Source of the DNA: Parascedosporium putredinis
Taxonomy: Eukaryota; Ascomycota; Sordariomycetes; Microascales; Microascaceae
Direction: 5' to 3'
Length of the DNA: 64,000 nucleotides
NCBI GenBank assembly: GCA_949357655.1
Contig: CASHTG010000006.1
Coordinates: forward strand, 186,001 to 250,000
Positions 24,202 to 36,794 of the stretch are shown here, piece after piece (within the stretch, counting starts at the first letter, position 1; every line of letters begins with the position of its first letter). The notes under the pieces were generated by a model. That model searched no databases, had not been told where the DNA came from, and saw only the letters and a list, made by a program, of their open reading frames with translations. The position numbers and the translations under genes were made by a program.

Positions 24202-27200
24202 AAAGCGGGTCTCTTCTCTCATGGATTTATTGTCATTTGGATGTGATGGATACCTAATCTTTCAACTTGGCCACTTCTTCTTCTTCTTTGCTCCCACGTG
24301 TATACTCACTCTCGCCGGCCCTATGCGGGCTAGTGGGAGATAGCACACATGCTTGCTTGGAAGAGGGGGTAGTGGTGAACGGCCTATTGCTTCATGCCAT
24401 AGAAAATTTTTCTTCTCTTCTTCACGAAATTGGAGCTTCTTTGCCAAGACTCCAACTAATTGTAATACCCCAATTATCCCCTCAGCTAGTCAGATCCTGG
24501 AATAAAAGCTCTTCGCCCATTTTCATCAAGTCTCTTTCTCTCTTTCTCTTGCACCCCATTTGCCACAATGCAACGCTATGACTTGGTTTTTCCACTGTCA
24601 GTGCTCCTTGTCAAGCGACGCTAATTTAGCACACGAATCCTTCGAGCACAAGGAAAACGCTCTCCCCATATGCACGTCGTCCTGTGTTTGCTTACACTGC
24701 TGCTCACTGCGCGTCGAGCAAGCAGTCATTCGCTTGCCCGTTTACCATTTACGTCCACAGATCCCGGTCGATTTCGTCGGGGTGCAGCTGTCCATTTCCC
24801 ACGTGTTCCGGCGAGCTAGTCGGGGCGGGGAAGAAGTGGCAGGCATCAGCGGATGGCTGGTATCATCGTCGGCTCCCGCACTCTTTTCCTCCTTCTTTCT
24901 CTCTGTCTCTTTTGGGATAAGGCCCAGCAGCGGTGTTCGAAAAGGATCAACTGGATTAAATGCATTGCTTCTTTTGTGGGACGAAATATTGCCACTATTC
25001 GCGGTCTGGATTTTCCTTTCCCCCCCTTCCTGCCCTCTGCCCTGCCCTTTCGCCTAAATTCGATCTTCCCTATCACCGTTCGGGTTAGGGTAGGATAGGA
25101 AAAGGCCCCTTGTGGGTCAAAGATTGGGGCTCTTGGAGGGCAGTGAAGCCTATCACAAAGTCGGGTTGCCGACCTGAAAGAAAATACCAACAGTCCTCAC
25201 GGTGGCGCTTTCCCCACCTTGGAGCCGACTGGCTTCCCTCCACATGGGCCCTTCCCAACTTCCCCAACCGATGCCTGGTATTTGTAATTGTTCCCCGCTC
25301 GCAGCCATTGACCATTGACGACGGCGACTGCCCTCCTGACTTGGCGCCGTCTGGGGTATTGTACGGGGTACGGGGTAATTGGCGGGGAAAGACGGTCTAA
25401 TTGCACTTCTGCGTATGCTTATACCAGAAATACCCCGCTAAATACCTGCCGTCCTCTGAACGAGTGCGCATGATACGAAATGCACCGCATTTGGCTTCCT
25501 TGTCATTGCTTTCCCCATGCAGACCAGAGACCAGGGGGCGTCCATTCTTCCTAGCCGAGCCAAGTGGTTATTGGAGAAACTTGGAAGCCAAACAGCCACA
25601 TGATGCAGCTTCTTTCGCCCTCCACGCGGTCGTTCTAGCTCCAAGCTTTCCGAAAAAGGGAACATCGGGAAAGCGAACGACTGGGGTCGTTGACAGCAGC
25701 AGCAGCCCATCGATTGAGGGAAAGATTTGCGATTTGCGCCTGTTGGAATTCCCACCTTGTTTTAGCCGTCAACGTTCAGAGTGGGAGGCTGCCCCGGGCC
25801 AAGTCCCCTTCGAGACTTCTTCCGCTGGGTGTTGAGTAATGCGCGAGGGACGGACAGAGGCTGAAATGACAACTCTTCCCCAGGCCCAAGGAATAGATTG
25901 CACTCTAAAAATAGGGTCGTCCCTAATACTGTCAGGTCGGGGTGCGAGCCGCCGCCACCTCTCGATTCTTCCCTCCCTCTTCCACCTTGGCACCCCAGGC
26001 ACACACCTTTTTCCAGGTCGTTCCTGTGCGCGGAAGATATTCCCGCCGAAGGAGACTAGCTCGTTGTTTTCGAAGGAAAAGAAAGCGGTTCGTGGCTTGA
26101 CAATGCACGTACCCCGACATCCGACAAAGGTTAGGACACTTGGGAGTCGTTAGGGCCGTCTGCCGAACAATATTCTTGGCAAGCCGCCCGCCTTGGGAGA
26201 TGGATAGTTGTAATAGTTTTTAGCCTTCTCTTAGCTCCTACCCAGATATTTGGAACGGCCGTCATGCCATGCTACCTACTGATGCCCTTTCTCGTTCGAG
26301 CCGGGATCACCAGCCGATGCTGGCTCGAACTGCCGCGCTATGGCATGACAGTTCATTAGGGCCCCCACTTGCCCTTGATTCATACAAGTTGACGCCGAGG
26401 CATCTTCGAGATGTGCCCTCTCTCTCTCTATCTCATAGATGGGAAGCTGATATGGCTCTGTCGAGCTTTCGGTCGACGCAGCCCTCACTAACCGCCGTCC
26501 TCACACCCCCTCTCAGCCCAGTCAGAGAAGCCGTGTCCTACCACTGCCGGGGCCTCGGTGGTTTCTTGATCCCCGATGCCTCTGTCCTCAGCTGAGAGCG
26601 ATGATCGGCCAAGCCGCAAGTGGGTACGGCAGTGACTATCTAGTTTGTCCGTGGGGACGCCCTGGTCCTGCTGTAATTTCAAAGGACCAAGTTCGCCGGT
26701 TCTCCCGGTCCCGCCCCGGCGAGACCCGCTGCCGAGCCTCACGACAGGGCAGCTCGTGTTCGTCCACGGCAGCCTGCTGTTGAAGTGAGTGCTGGAACCA
26801 CGCGAAAAAGAAAAAAATGAAAGAATGAATGAAATCATTTTCGTGGGTGCGCCCACGGCTGAGGGGATAGTTTGTTGGTTCTTCCCCCGAGAGCGGCTCG
26901 GTTCCTGCGCTGCGGGGATCTACGGGGTATGGTTAATTTCAGGCCGGGGTTTCCTGCAGGTGCGGTACGCGAAAGAGACAAAACAAACAAGAGAAAGAAA
27001 AGCCCCAAGGTAAAACCCTAGCGGACCGGAAGAAGGGGAGGAGGGAAGAAAACAAAAAGGGGGAAAATGAGGGCGGTGTTGCATTGATACCTCTGGCCTT
27101 CCACAACTCGCCCGTTTACCCATATGAAATGCGTGCGTGCGGGTCTTGGTTCGCACCGAACGAGAGGGGGACTCACGAGGAATTCCCGCGCACGACGCCA

Positions 27201-27456
27201 GAATTGTGCGGAGAAGCGACGAGTTCGTGCCGTCGCGTGCAGTTGGAGTGCTGCAGCTGGATTGATTACAGGCAAGCGATTATGAGGGATGGAACGAGTG
27301 TAAATGAGCCTCTGTCCCCTCTCTCCCGGTTTCCCCACGGAGGGACTGGCTGTTCTTTTAGAACAGAGAACGAGAGAAAGACAGAGAGAGCCTCATCGAC
27401 TTCTCGCGCCGCCTTGAACCGGATACCAGCTCGACGCCGTACATCGATACTTGACA
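24202..27456. other. Intergenic region, 3.3 kb, no recognised gene
   Basis: No gene supported. Open frames such as 24560-25057 and 26269-26595 are pyrimidine-rich or low-complexity. One GGGTTAGGG telomere-like motif (25082-25090) and one inverted repeat (26294-26330) stand out. The last few hundred bases before 27457 are the likely promoter of the oxidase gene. Confidence 0.45.
26294..26330. repeat. Inverted repeat, 9-base arms
   Basis: GTTCGAGCC (26294-26302) is mirrored by GGCTCGAAC (26322-26330). The 19-base spacer contains its own CCAGC/GCTGG pair, so two mutually exclusive hairpins are possible. The arm resembles a tRNA T-loop, but no tRNA body is present. Confidence 0.7.
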
Positions 27457-29564
27457 ATGCGCGCCCCATCATCGTGGACGAGCTCCCGCCTGCTCGTGGC
27501 GGCGCTCGCCCTCGGAGCCAAGGCAGCGCCCGACCCGACCGCCGAGCTCACCGCCCAGGACATTGGCGACTTCGCCGCCGTGGAGTTTGGGGACAGGAGC
27601 GTCCGAGGATTCCCCGGCCCGCGTGCAAGGCCTTCCCCGGCACGGACAGCTGGCCGAGCGCGGGGATTGGCGCCGGCTCAACGGTACTCTGGGGGCGCCC
27701 TGCTGCGGCCTAACCCGCCCGCCATCGTCTGCTACGAGGGCCCCGCGTACGACGAGGCCGCGTGCAAGAACCTGGTCCTGCGCGGGGCGACACGCACTTC
27801 TACATCGACGACCCGCTGACGATCCTATCGCAGTGGCCGCAGGGGAGCACGTGCTTGCCGACCGAGGAGCCGGTGGGGAATTGTACGAGGGGGCTTCCCG
27901 AGTACGTGGTGAATGTGACGAGCGTGAAGCATGTGCAGGCGGCGGTGAATTTTGCGAGGAATAAGAATGTGCGCCTCGTGATCAAGTAAGTTGGATTTTT
28001 TGTCTGTGGTTGTTGTCTTTTTGACTGTGCTTCTACGCACGAAGTCTAGACGTCTAGCGGGAAAGCTTGCAGCGTGTACCAGTTTTCCTCGAGCCTCCCA
28101 ACTCACATGTAATCTTGTTAGGAACACCGGCCACGATTTCGGCGGTCGGTCCGTCGGCGCCGGATCCCTCAGCGTGTGGACGCACAATCTCAAGGATTTC
28201 GAGCTCATCCCCGAGTACCGCATGGGTCCTTACAAGGGGATGGCGGTGCGCTACGGCGCCGGCCTGGAGGCATGGGAGCTGTACAACCACATGGCCGAGC
28301 TCAACTTCACCGTTACCGCGGCGGGCGGGCGGACGGTGGGAGCGAACGGCGGTTGGTTCGCGTCGGGCGGTCACGGCACCTTGACGTCTACCTACGGCCT
28401 CGGCTGCGACCAAGCGCTCGAGATTCACGCCGTCACGGCGGATGGCGAGTACGTGGTGGCGAATCCGTACAGGAACGAGGACCTCTTTTACGCCCTGAGA
28501 GGCGGCGGTGGCAGTGCGTATCCCTTAACATCTCCTTTCTAATCTACTAAACGACCTCTCCACCCGGGCATCATTGCTAGAGATAACCTGCTAACAATAT
28601 CGCTTCCCTCTAGGCACGTACGCGGTCGTGACGTCGGTCGTCATGAAGGCATACCCCCATCACCACGGTCCGCGCCAGCCTCGCCCTGTCGTGCAAGACG
28701 GGCGCCAACTCGACCACATCCTTCCGCACCGACGACCCGGCCGCCTTCTGGGACGCGATGAGCATCTACTTCCGCTTCTCCGCCGCCGTGGTCGACGCCG
28801 GCGGCGTGGACTGGAGCTACCTCACCCCGCTCGGCAACGAAACCTACACCTTCTCCGTCGGCATGACCTGGCCCAACCGCACCGTCGAGGCCGTCACCGA
28901 GATCCTCGCCCCGCTGTACGAGCAGCTCCAGGCCATCGGCGTCGACCTCGCCGTCCCCGACAACCTCCGCGAGGCCCCCTACGCCAGCCCCGCGTCCACC
29001 GCCTCCGCGCCGCTCGCGGACACGCGCTACCGCTCCCGCCTCTTCCCCGCAAGAACTGGGACGACGACGAGGTCTTTGCCAACACGTTTGCCGCGATCCG
29101 CGTCTCCGTCGAGGCCGGGTATACCTTCCACGGCCTCGCTATCGGCGCTACGAAAAAGGCGGCGGGTTGGCCCGGGCGCGAGGGCGCCGTTAACCCGGCG
29201 TGGCGCAACGGCGTGCTCCACGGCATCCTCATCGGCTTGCAGCCCAAGGGCCTGACGGCGCAGGAAGCCCGCGACGAAGAGGCGGCGATCCAGGAGTACA
29301 TGCAGTTGTGGCGCGACGTGACCCCGGCGCGGGCGCGTACATGAACGAGGGCGACCCGGGCGAGCCGGATTGGAAGGGCGCGTTTTACGGTAGTAATTAC
29401 CCTGATCTTTTGGAGATTAAGCGCGATAGGGACCCGTGGGGGTGTTTTGGGCGCAGACTACGGTGGGGAGTGACGCGTGGGAGGTGAGGACCGAGGATGG
29501 GTATCCCCGGTCGCAGAATGGGAGATTGTGCAGGGTGGGCCGGTCTGAGGAGGAAGATGACTGA
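27457..29564 (+). CDS. Berberine-bridge-type secreted FAD oxidase (frame broken by homopolymer deletions)
   Basis: Secreted flavoprotein oxidase of the FAD_binding_4/BBE family. Exons 27457-27985, 28122-28513 and 28614-29564 give 626 residues if eight run-length losses are restored. A signal peptide (SSRLLVAALALGAKA) precedes a pre-domain with KAFPGTDSWP and ALLRPNPPAIVCY. Then come FYIDDPLTI, EYVVNVTSVKHVQAAVNFAR, and the FAD-His site in KNTGHDFGGRSVGAG. Next are GGWFASGGHG, YALRGGGG|STYAVVTS and the C-terminal BBE part with EGDPGEPDWKGAFYGSNYP and a DPWGVFWAQTTVG-like end. The second covalent FAD site, usually Cys in GG-x-C, reads AGGRTVG, so attachment through His alone is inferred. Breaks lie at 27618-27620, 27662-27665, 27691-27695, 27784-27787, 28654-28658 (two bases), 29045-29048, 29322-29325 and 29438-29442. 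Substrate unknown; carbohydrate or phenolic oxidation is typical of the family. Confidence 0.87.
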
Positions 29565-30920
29565 GGCAAACGCGGCTGATGTACTACTCAGATTTTTATA
29601 TCATTATCATTTGACTCTCCGATCATCATTGCCTCTCGTCACCTTGTAGTACTGGAGCCCTTGACTGTTGACTTCTAACCCTTCACATCGTCGAGTGAGT
29701 GTGCTCCAGAAGAAATGAAGGTGGCCGTTTCTCTTGAAAAACCTTGATCTTAACACGATGATTCCGATCTTTCTATGCCTGTTGATGTCCTTTCTGCTGC
29801 ATTCTCGGCACAAGGACCAATGATTAGATCTGGGAGGCGTACAAGCGGTGAGCTTTAACGTTGTGTTTCCCGACAGCGGCCGCCATCCCGTTGTCATCGA
29901 ATATTAGACAAGGTGCATCTATGGCGGATTCACCCGATGCAGGCGAGAATGGAAGCGGACTCCAGACCAAAATCTCTGCATATGAGAACACGACCTCTTT
30001 TGACAGTATTTAAAAAGGGAAAAAGGTGTGTATTACAGCTAAGACTGCTTACGGGGTAAAGTAGAATTAAACCAAGCGGTACGAAGACGTGACAGTATTT
30101 CGCCAAGGCTCTAATACCACACGTTCAAATACCGAGTTTGATCGGTGCCTATCGTAGGCGTTTTTCTTGCACCATAATCTGTACGCGAGGGATACGGCGA
30201 CTATCTGCGAATGGGCCATGTGCGATCGCGCGCAAATGCAGCCCAAACACAAAAGACTACGCGCAGCGACGAACCGCAATGTTTGGCCAACCTTACAAAT
30301 GATGGTCCGAGCTAAAGAAAGATGGCGAGATTTTGGGATCCTGACATAGTACAACAAATCCAGCCCAAGACGCAAACCCAGCGCAGAGACAATCGTCTTG
30401 CTTCCTCGGCCTTGCCTTCGGAACTAACAAATAGCTCTTGGAGATCTCAATCAGGTGGCAGAGGGGGAACTCCGGTAAGATGACATCACCCACGAGCTGG
30501 GCTGGGCTGGGCCTTTGGCTCTAGCGCCGTATCTCGTATCACTCCATCCCGTTCCCGTCGAGCCAGCGTTGGCTAGTGGCCAATCAGGCGAGGCCTGCAC
30601 GCAGGCTTAGACGGTCTTGGCGCGGACCCGCAGGTCCAGCTTCGAGGCCGAATGGGGAAATAAATCTTCGGGAAGCGTATTCCTCGCGATGTGAAGATCG
30701 CGACGGGTACGGTGAGGCGACACTCATCAGTGGCGCCGAAAGAAGGCTCATTTTAGAGATCAGAAAAAGTCGAGGTCAAAGTTATTTAAACGCTCTGTCG
30801 CTGTGGTCTGTCTTGTCAAGATGAACATCCATCGTCGCCATCTTCCAGAATACCACAACTTCCTTTTATGGATCAATTCTTTACTTGCTCATTGTGCATG
30901 TTTTGACGAGCTACCACACA
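29565..30920. other. Intergenic region between oxidase and beta-lactamase-family gene
   Basis: No gene supported. The right end has a weak AT-rich element (GTTATTTAAACG near 30779) about 140 bases before the next start codon, possibly the core promoter. Confidence 0.45.
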
Positions 30921-32902
30921 ATGGCCCCGTACTCAATTCTCCACCTCTCCACGGCGGCGGTGCTTCTCGCCGGCCGGGCCGTGGCCGATATCAGTTGCCG
31001 TCCTGCCGGACCGTGGTCCCGCGGCCTTCGGGCCTGGCCAACTCCAAGATTGTGCAGTCGACACTCGACACGCTGACCAAAACGTACCAACAAGTCGTCG
31101 ACGGCGAAATCAATGGCGGATGGGACCTGACCAACAGTTCCTTTTCCATTGGCGTCATCTCCTTGGACCAGCCGGATCCGGCCACCCCTCTGTGGGAGTT
31201 CCACCATCTGTCCCCGGGTAACGTGAGGGGGACGAAGAATATCGACAAAGACTCGCAGTATCTGATTGGATCCATATCCAAGACGTTTACGGACCTTGTA
31301 TTGCTCAAGAGTGGCGTTAATCCTGACACGCCGGTGCAGGAGCTTCTTCCCGCGCTCGAAGGCGGAAGGATCAGCTGGGGCGACATCACCCTGCGCGACT
31401 TGGGGAACCACATGGCGGGAATCCCCCAACTGTGAGTGCTCTTTCATAATTGTGGTGCTGCGTTGACGAGGTTGATTCTTGGCTAACAACATATAAAAGA
31501 TGGATTCTCCGAGTACTACTACCTCAAGGATGTTTTTGAATTGCTCGGGTTCCCTCATCTGGAGGACGAGGATTATCCCAGTTGCGGAGTTACCGCCTTG
31601 AATGGCGGGTGCGATGGCGAAGGTAAGAATTGAAAAGACATATCCATACTTCAGAAAAGCGCATTACTCACAAACGTCAAAACTCAGGAACGCAAAAGGG
31701 TTTGGTCGACTCCTATCCGGTCTCGGCAGTTTCCAAGACGCCCGTCTACTCCAACGTCGCCTTCACGCTCATCGCCCTCGCGCTCGAAGAAGCGACTGGC
31801 AAGAACTATACCGTGTTGTTGGAAGAGCTCGTTGCCGAACCTCTCGGTCTTACGAGCACGCGCGAGAGCCCTGGCGACGACGATCTTGCCGTGATCCCTC
31901 CCAACGAGAATAGTTGGGGAAGCGACTATTCCATCAATGCGCCGTAAGAAGCAATCTTCTCTATCCCTCTTCCATGTTTGTATCCCTTCTAACGTGTATC
32001 CACGCAACAGCGCCGGCGGCCTCGTGTCAACCATCTCCGACCTGTCGGCCTACGCCCACGGCATTCTCTCCCGCTCCGACAAGATCCTCCCCAGCGAGGC
32101 CGCGATCCGCAACTGGCTCAAACCAAACTCGGCAACGGGTTCGCTGCACTCCCTCGTCGGGTTACCGTGGGAGATTTTCCGCACGGCCAATCTCACCCCA
32201 GCGCACCCCAAGGTGATTGACATCTACGCCAAGGGCGGCGGCGCGTACAACTACCGCTCGCAGTTCGCCCTCCTCGACGACTACGGTGTGGCCGTCGTCG
32301 TCCTCACGGCGGGGTCCTCCAGGGCCGTGACGCCCATCTACGACCACCTGCTCACGGCGCTGGTGCCGGCGCTGGACGACGCCGCGCGGGAGCAAGCGGA
32401 GGCGCGGTACGCGGGCGAATTCGTGGGCGACGACAGCGGGGTCGTCGTCAACGCCACCCTCGTGCTGGACGAGGACTCGATCCTGCTCACGTCGCTCGCG
32501 CGCAACGGGTCCGACATCCTCGCGGGGTTTCAGCAGATCTTTAGCACGGCCTTTGGCGAGATTGTCGGGCTCGAGGTGGACGTTCCGCGGTTGTACCCCA
32601 TCGATGTCGAGGCGCCCGGCGAGTTGGAGATTGAGGGCGAGACGAGGGCGGTGGTGTACGAGGACTGGCGCCTGACGTGGAGTGACTTTAAGAGTGTCGA
32701 GTCGTCGGACCTGGCGGGCTCTGGGTTGAGTACCCAGGATTGTCTGTCGTGGACGCTGGTGGATTGGATTCACTACGGCAAGGAGCCCATGGATAGGTTT
32801 GTTTTCGTCAAGGATGCGGAGACGAACGAGGTTTTGGGGTTCGAGGTGCCTTTTCTCAGGTCGGGCCTCCTAAGAGTGGCGGCCAGCGCTGAGGAGTATT
32901 GA
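30921..32902 (+). CDS. Secreted beta-lactamase-family serine hydrolase
   Basis: Serine beta-lactamase-like (class C/esterase fold) protein with a signal peptide (MAPYSILHLSTAAVLLAG). Exons 30921-31431, 31500-31622, 31688-31943 and 32011-32902 join to 594 residues after correction. The catalytic S-x-x-K reads SISK (31271-31282) in LIGSISKTFTD; the Y-x-N element is YSN in TPVYSNVAFTLIALALEEA; a KGG stands in the place of the third motif (DIYAKGGGAYNYRS). The conserved IPPNYGFSEYYYL stretch spans the first intron, only if two C are restored in the run at 31423-31427; another base is missing near 31011. Fungal members act as esterases, peptidases or lactonases, often in secondary metabolism or mycotoxin detoxification; true antibiotic hydrolysis is not implied. 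It lies in the same direction as the upstream oxidase, 1.4 kb away. Confidence 0.9.
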
Positions 32903-33719
32903 AAGGGGGCACGTACTTATTTCAACACTCTGATGCGACGATGCATTTTCATGATATCTCCTTATATTTTCTTCTTTTCTGCCATCCACATGGCGTTTAA
33001 TACACACTTTCTTTAGATAGAATTGGGATAGGGACTAGGCTAGAATGTTTACAATGAATCGTAACTATCTCGATTTGCTTCAATATTCTCACATCTCACT
33101 CAGCCATCCTTCGATGCATCTACTATATGTACCAAGATGCCAATTGGCTAAAGATGACATATCTGACATGCCCGAGCTGCCTGCAGCGGGAGTACTTCTC
33201 CTTCCCCGCGCCCAGCGACAAGGAAACCACGCGTCGATCACCCCGCAATCTTCATCCAGGGCAAATCACCATTGCCGATCACATTTGGCCGATGCAATGT
33301 AACGTCGGCAGACACAGACGGGAAAACTGACAAGTGCAGACAGACTACGGCGAGATAATATTTTGGTTCATTAACTCCCTATTGTTTTTCAACGAACACC
33401 CCCTCTCGTCCCCAGAAAACGGGCTGACAGGCTAATTCGCGATGAGTATAGATATATAATGTGTGGTGTGTTATAAAATAAAAAGTAATAGTAAGTGGTA
33501 TAAGACAAGATCGTAGGCGCAGCACGCGCGGGGCCATTTAAAAACAACGCCAGGGCCCGACACTCAACGGCGCGCGACATGACATGAAACTACAGGGACC
33601 AAAAAGGGCCGGGAGGGTGCATTTTCTTCTTTGGGCGCGCGCAGGTCGGTACACCAGTATCGGCGAGCGCATACAAAGGTCGTTTGCGTCCTCCCCTTTG
33701 GCCAAAAGAAACAGAGAAA
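32903..33719. other. Convergent 3' region between beta-lactamase-family and MFS genes
   Basis: About 800 bases, AT-richer than its surroundings, holding two convergent 3' ends. No gene supported. Confidence 0.55.
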
Positions 33720-35540
33720 TTAGAGGGTGTAGCGGAAGTCGGACTGGGAGTCGTCCTCGTCGGCCTCGATGCTGATCTCGCCGCGGTCGGCGGCCTTGTT
33801 CTTGAAGTAGAAGAGGGTGTCCAAGATACCGACGAGGATGATGGTGAGACCGCAGCAGGCCATGCAGGCATAGAGACCGGGCATGTACTGGGGGCATCCT
33901 GGGACCTATTGTGGAAGTACACGGTTAGCTTATAATTCATTTTTTTGTCGACTCCATTAGGATATTACGAACCTGAAGACCAAGCTACCGGCAATACCAC
34001 CGATACCTCCGAAACCAACGAGGGTGGCGGAGCAGAAAGCACGCTTCCACTGGCCACGGATGTTGTTGGCCTGGTAGGCCATGGCGGCGGGGATGTTGGA
34101 GTTGGCACCAGCGGTCATGAAGAAGACGCCGAAGTAGCGGACGCCGTTGTTCTTGTGCCAGCCGACGATGCAGAGACCGACGAAGCAAAGAACCATGTTG
34201 AAGACGATGATGGGGCCGCGGAGCCTGTAGCGGTCACCGAGCCAACCGGTGGCGTACATGACGAAGCCAGCAAAAGCGTAGGGGAGCGACGAGGCACTGG
34301 GAGGCGCCGACGTCGAAGCCCATGCCGAGGTTCAGGATGATGGGGAGGAAATAGGCGATGGCGTAGCTCATGGTGGTGGTGCAGAAGAAGATGAGGGCGT
34401 AGCCCCAGATCTTGGGGTCGAGGCCGGCGCGGAGGAACTTGCTCATGCTGAAGGCGGTGACGGTGGCGTCGCCGCGGTCGGCCTGGACGCGGGCGATGAT
34501 GTAGGCCTTTTCGCGGGCGTCAAGGAAGTTCCAGGAGACGCGATCGGAGTCGGGGAAGTCGACGAGGAGCCAGGCGCCAATGAAGGCGATGACACAGGTG
34601 AGGATACCTTCGATGATGAAGATCCAGCGCCAGCCGGTGAGATCGGCGAGGCCGTTCATTTGCATGAGCTGTGGGGATTAGTGGGGTTAGCACGAGCATT
34701 CTTTTTTTTTTTTGGCCCTGGAGGGACGTGGAGCACGCGATTGGAAAACTTACACCGTAGGCGAGGATACCGGCAAAGGCGGAGGCAACGCAGCCGATGA
34801 TGTAGAAGACGGAGTATCGCTTTCCGACCTCATCTGTATGCAAACTGTATTAGAGAAGCCGAGACGGAAAAAAGTGATTCTAGGGCGAAGAAAACATACA
34901 GCGAGTGTACCAGGTGCTGAGAAGGTAGACGCAGCTGGGGAAGAAACCGGCCTCGAAAACACCGAGGACGAGGCGGAGGGCGGCAAGTTCGTACCACTTC
35001 TTGACGAAACCGAAACCAATCATGACGGCACCCCAGAGAAGGACGATGACGGACAAGTGAATGCGGGGACCGAGCTTCCTGATGATGACGGTGGAGGGGG
35101 CTGGAAAATGATGTAGGTGACGAAGAAGAGAAGGGTAACGAGGGACTAGATGCGGTTAGATGCGATGTTAGCTACGATGGAATTCCAAAAGATGAACAGC
35201 TCGTGTTCTTGAAACCCCGGCGCGAAAGCGTGGCGCGGAGCCACAAAGGTACGGGTGACGCGAAACGCTGGCTGACGTACGTATCGGTTGCCAATGAGCT
35301 CGAGCTCAACCATCATTCCGGCAATGCTGGCGGCGGACAAGTTGGTACGATCCATGAGGGAGACGCAGTAGAGGACGCCGACCATGGTGACGAGACGGCG
35401 ATCGACGCGGCGGATAATCTTCTTTCCTTCCTCGGGGAGACATCGTGGGAGAGCTCCTGGTAGCTCTTGTGGGTGTTTTGGGTCTCGAGGTCCGGGACGT
35501 GCTGGGCGCCGGCGCCGGACTTTTCAGAATCGTGGTCCAT
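33720..35540 (-). CDS. MFS anion/vitamin permease, Dal5/Tna1 type
   Basis: Major-facilitator permease of the anion:cation symporter family (allantoate, nicotinate or similar organic acids). Exons 35540-35281, 35145-34900, 34833-34754, 34668-33973 and 33905-33720 give 490 residues (corrected). Family marks are RRVDRRLVTMVGVLYCVSLM and DRTNLSAASIAGM in the first helix, LGVFEAGFFPSCVYLLSTWY, RYSVFYIIGCVASAFAGI, GWRWIFIIEGILT, ASQCLVAP..YAFAGFVMYATGW, and TAGANSNIPAAMAYQANNI late in the protein. The cytosolic N-terminus is charged. Deletions are inferred at the G runs 35434-35437, 35096-35100, 34281-34284 (two bases) and 33890-33894. The substrate is not determined by sequence. It faces the beta-lactamase-family gene tail-to-tail. 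Confidence 0.9.
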
Positions 35541-36748
35541 TGTTGCGGGCGGGACAAACTTGTCCTAGTTGTCTTGTTGTTTGGCACAAAGGTGGAGGGA
35601 GAGAGGAGAGGAGGGGAGGAGGAGGAGGACGACTGCGTGCTCGTTGGCGATGCTGTTCGTTGGGACAGATGAGAAGAAGGGAAGGGAGAGAGAGAGAAAA
35701 GGGAAGAAGAAGACCGGGGATGGATGGATGAATATATGGAAGATGCGGAAGGACCCCGAAACGAGAGCGAGTGCCGAGAAAGGAAGAAAGCAACGTTCTT
35801 TTGGAGCTTGTTCTTTTTGCTGGCTGGCTGGCTGTCCTTGACTGCTCTGGTGGACTCTGGACTCCAATGCAATAGATGATCGTCGATATAGCTTGCCACA
35901 TACATCTTTATATCTTTGACCTTCCTAATCGACCCCAAACGGTCGCCCGCCCGAAAACTTGCCGAGGCAGTTTTCCGCACCCCTTCCCTTGCAGCTCTTT
36001 TTGCTCAATCTTTGTTCCCCTCCCCCTCCATCTCGCGTTGCCTGGCCCGCACAAACCTTACTTTGGGGGAGGGAGCGGTCCTTCCTGTCGAGATTGAGTA
36101 GCTGTGGTGGGGTCGGGGGCAAGTCTAGTCGAACACTGGCGCGCTGGGCTGTTCAAGGGGGAGGGGCGAGAGGGGGTGTGTGAGAAAGGGGGGCGTGTAG
36201 GTGTGGTGTAGGCGTACGTGTGTGTGTGTGGAGTAAAACATTTGATACTTGTAATCTGGAGGAGGAGGAGGAGGGGGAAAGAGTGTGGTAGAGTCAATGA
36301 CTAGACGTATTATTACTTGGAACATGGAAGACCAGATGTTGGTGTTCTTGGAGCTACAAGGAACAGCGCGGGGAATGTACCGGGGGTGGAGGGGGACTAG
36401 ACAGACAGACAGCACACAGACAAGACAGGCTGAGAATACTTGAGGTCTGGCCCAGAAATTGGCTGCTGCTCGATTGGCCCTGCACTGACCAGCCCGAATA
36501 ACCCGGGACCACAGGGAAATGGCACCCTGGCACCATGTCAGCGGTCACTTCTGTGTTCACGGTACGGTACGCGTGCAGCGTACATATCAAAGGATTTTGT
36601 GCTGGAGTCACGAAGGGACGCATCGGGGGCACGAGGGTAGCAGCAGCACCAAATATTACATGTGGCAGGCAAAATGCTGCAGGTCGAAAAGTGCAGGAAT
36701 AGAAGACAAGGAGAAGAAGCACCGAGCAGATGGAATGCGCCAAAAGCC

Positions 36749-36794
36749 CTCTCTCTCTCTCTCTCTCTCTCACCACGAAAAAAAAAAAAAAAAG
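36749..36794. repeat. (CT)11 followed by a 17-base A run
   Basis: CT dinucleotides at 36749-36770 and an A run at 36778-36794, separated by CACCACG. Simple-sequence DNA whose length is probably unreliable in this assembly. Confidence 0.95.
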
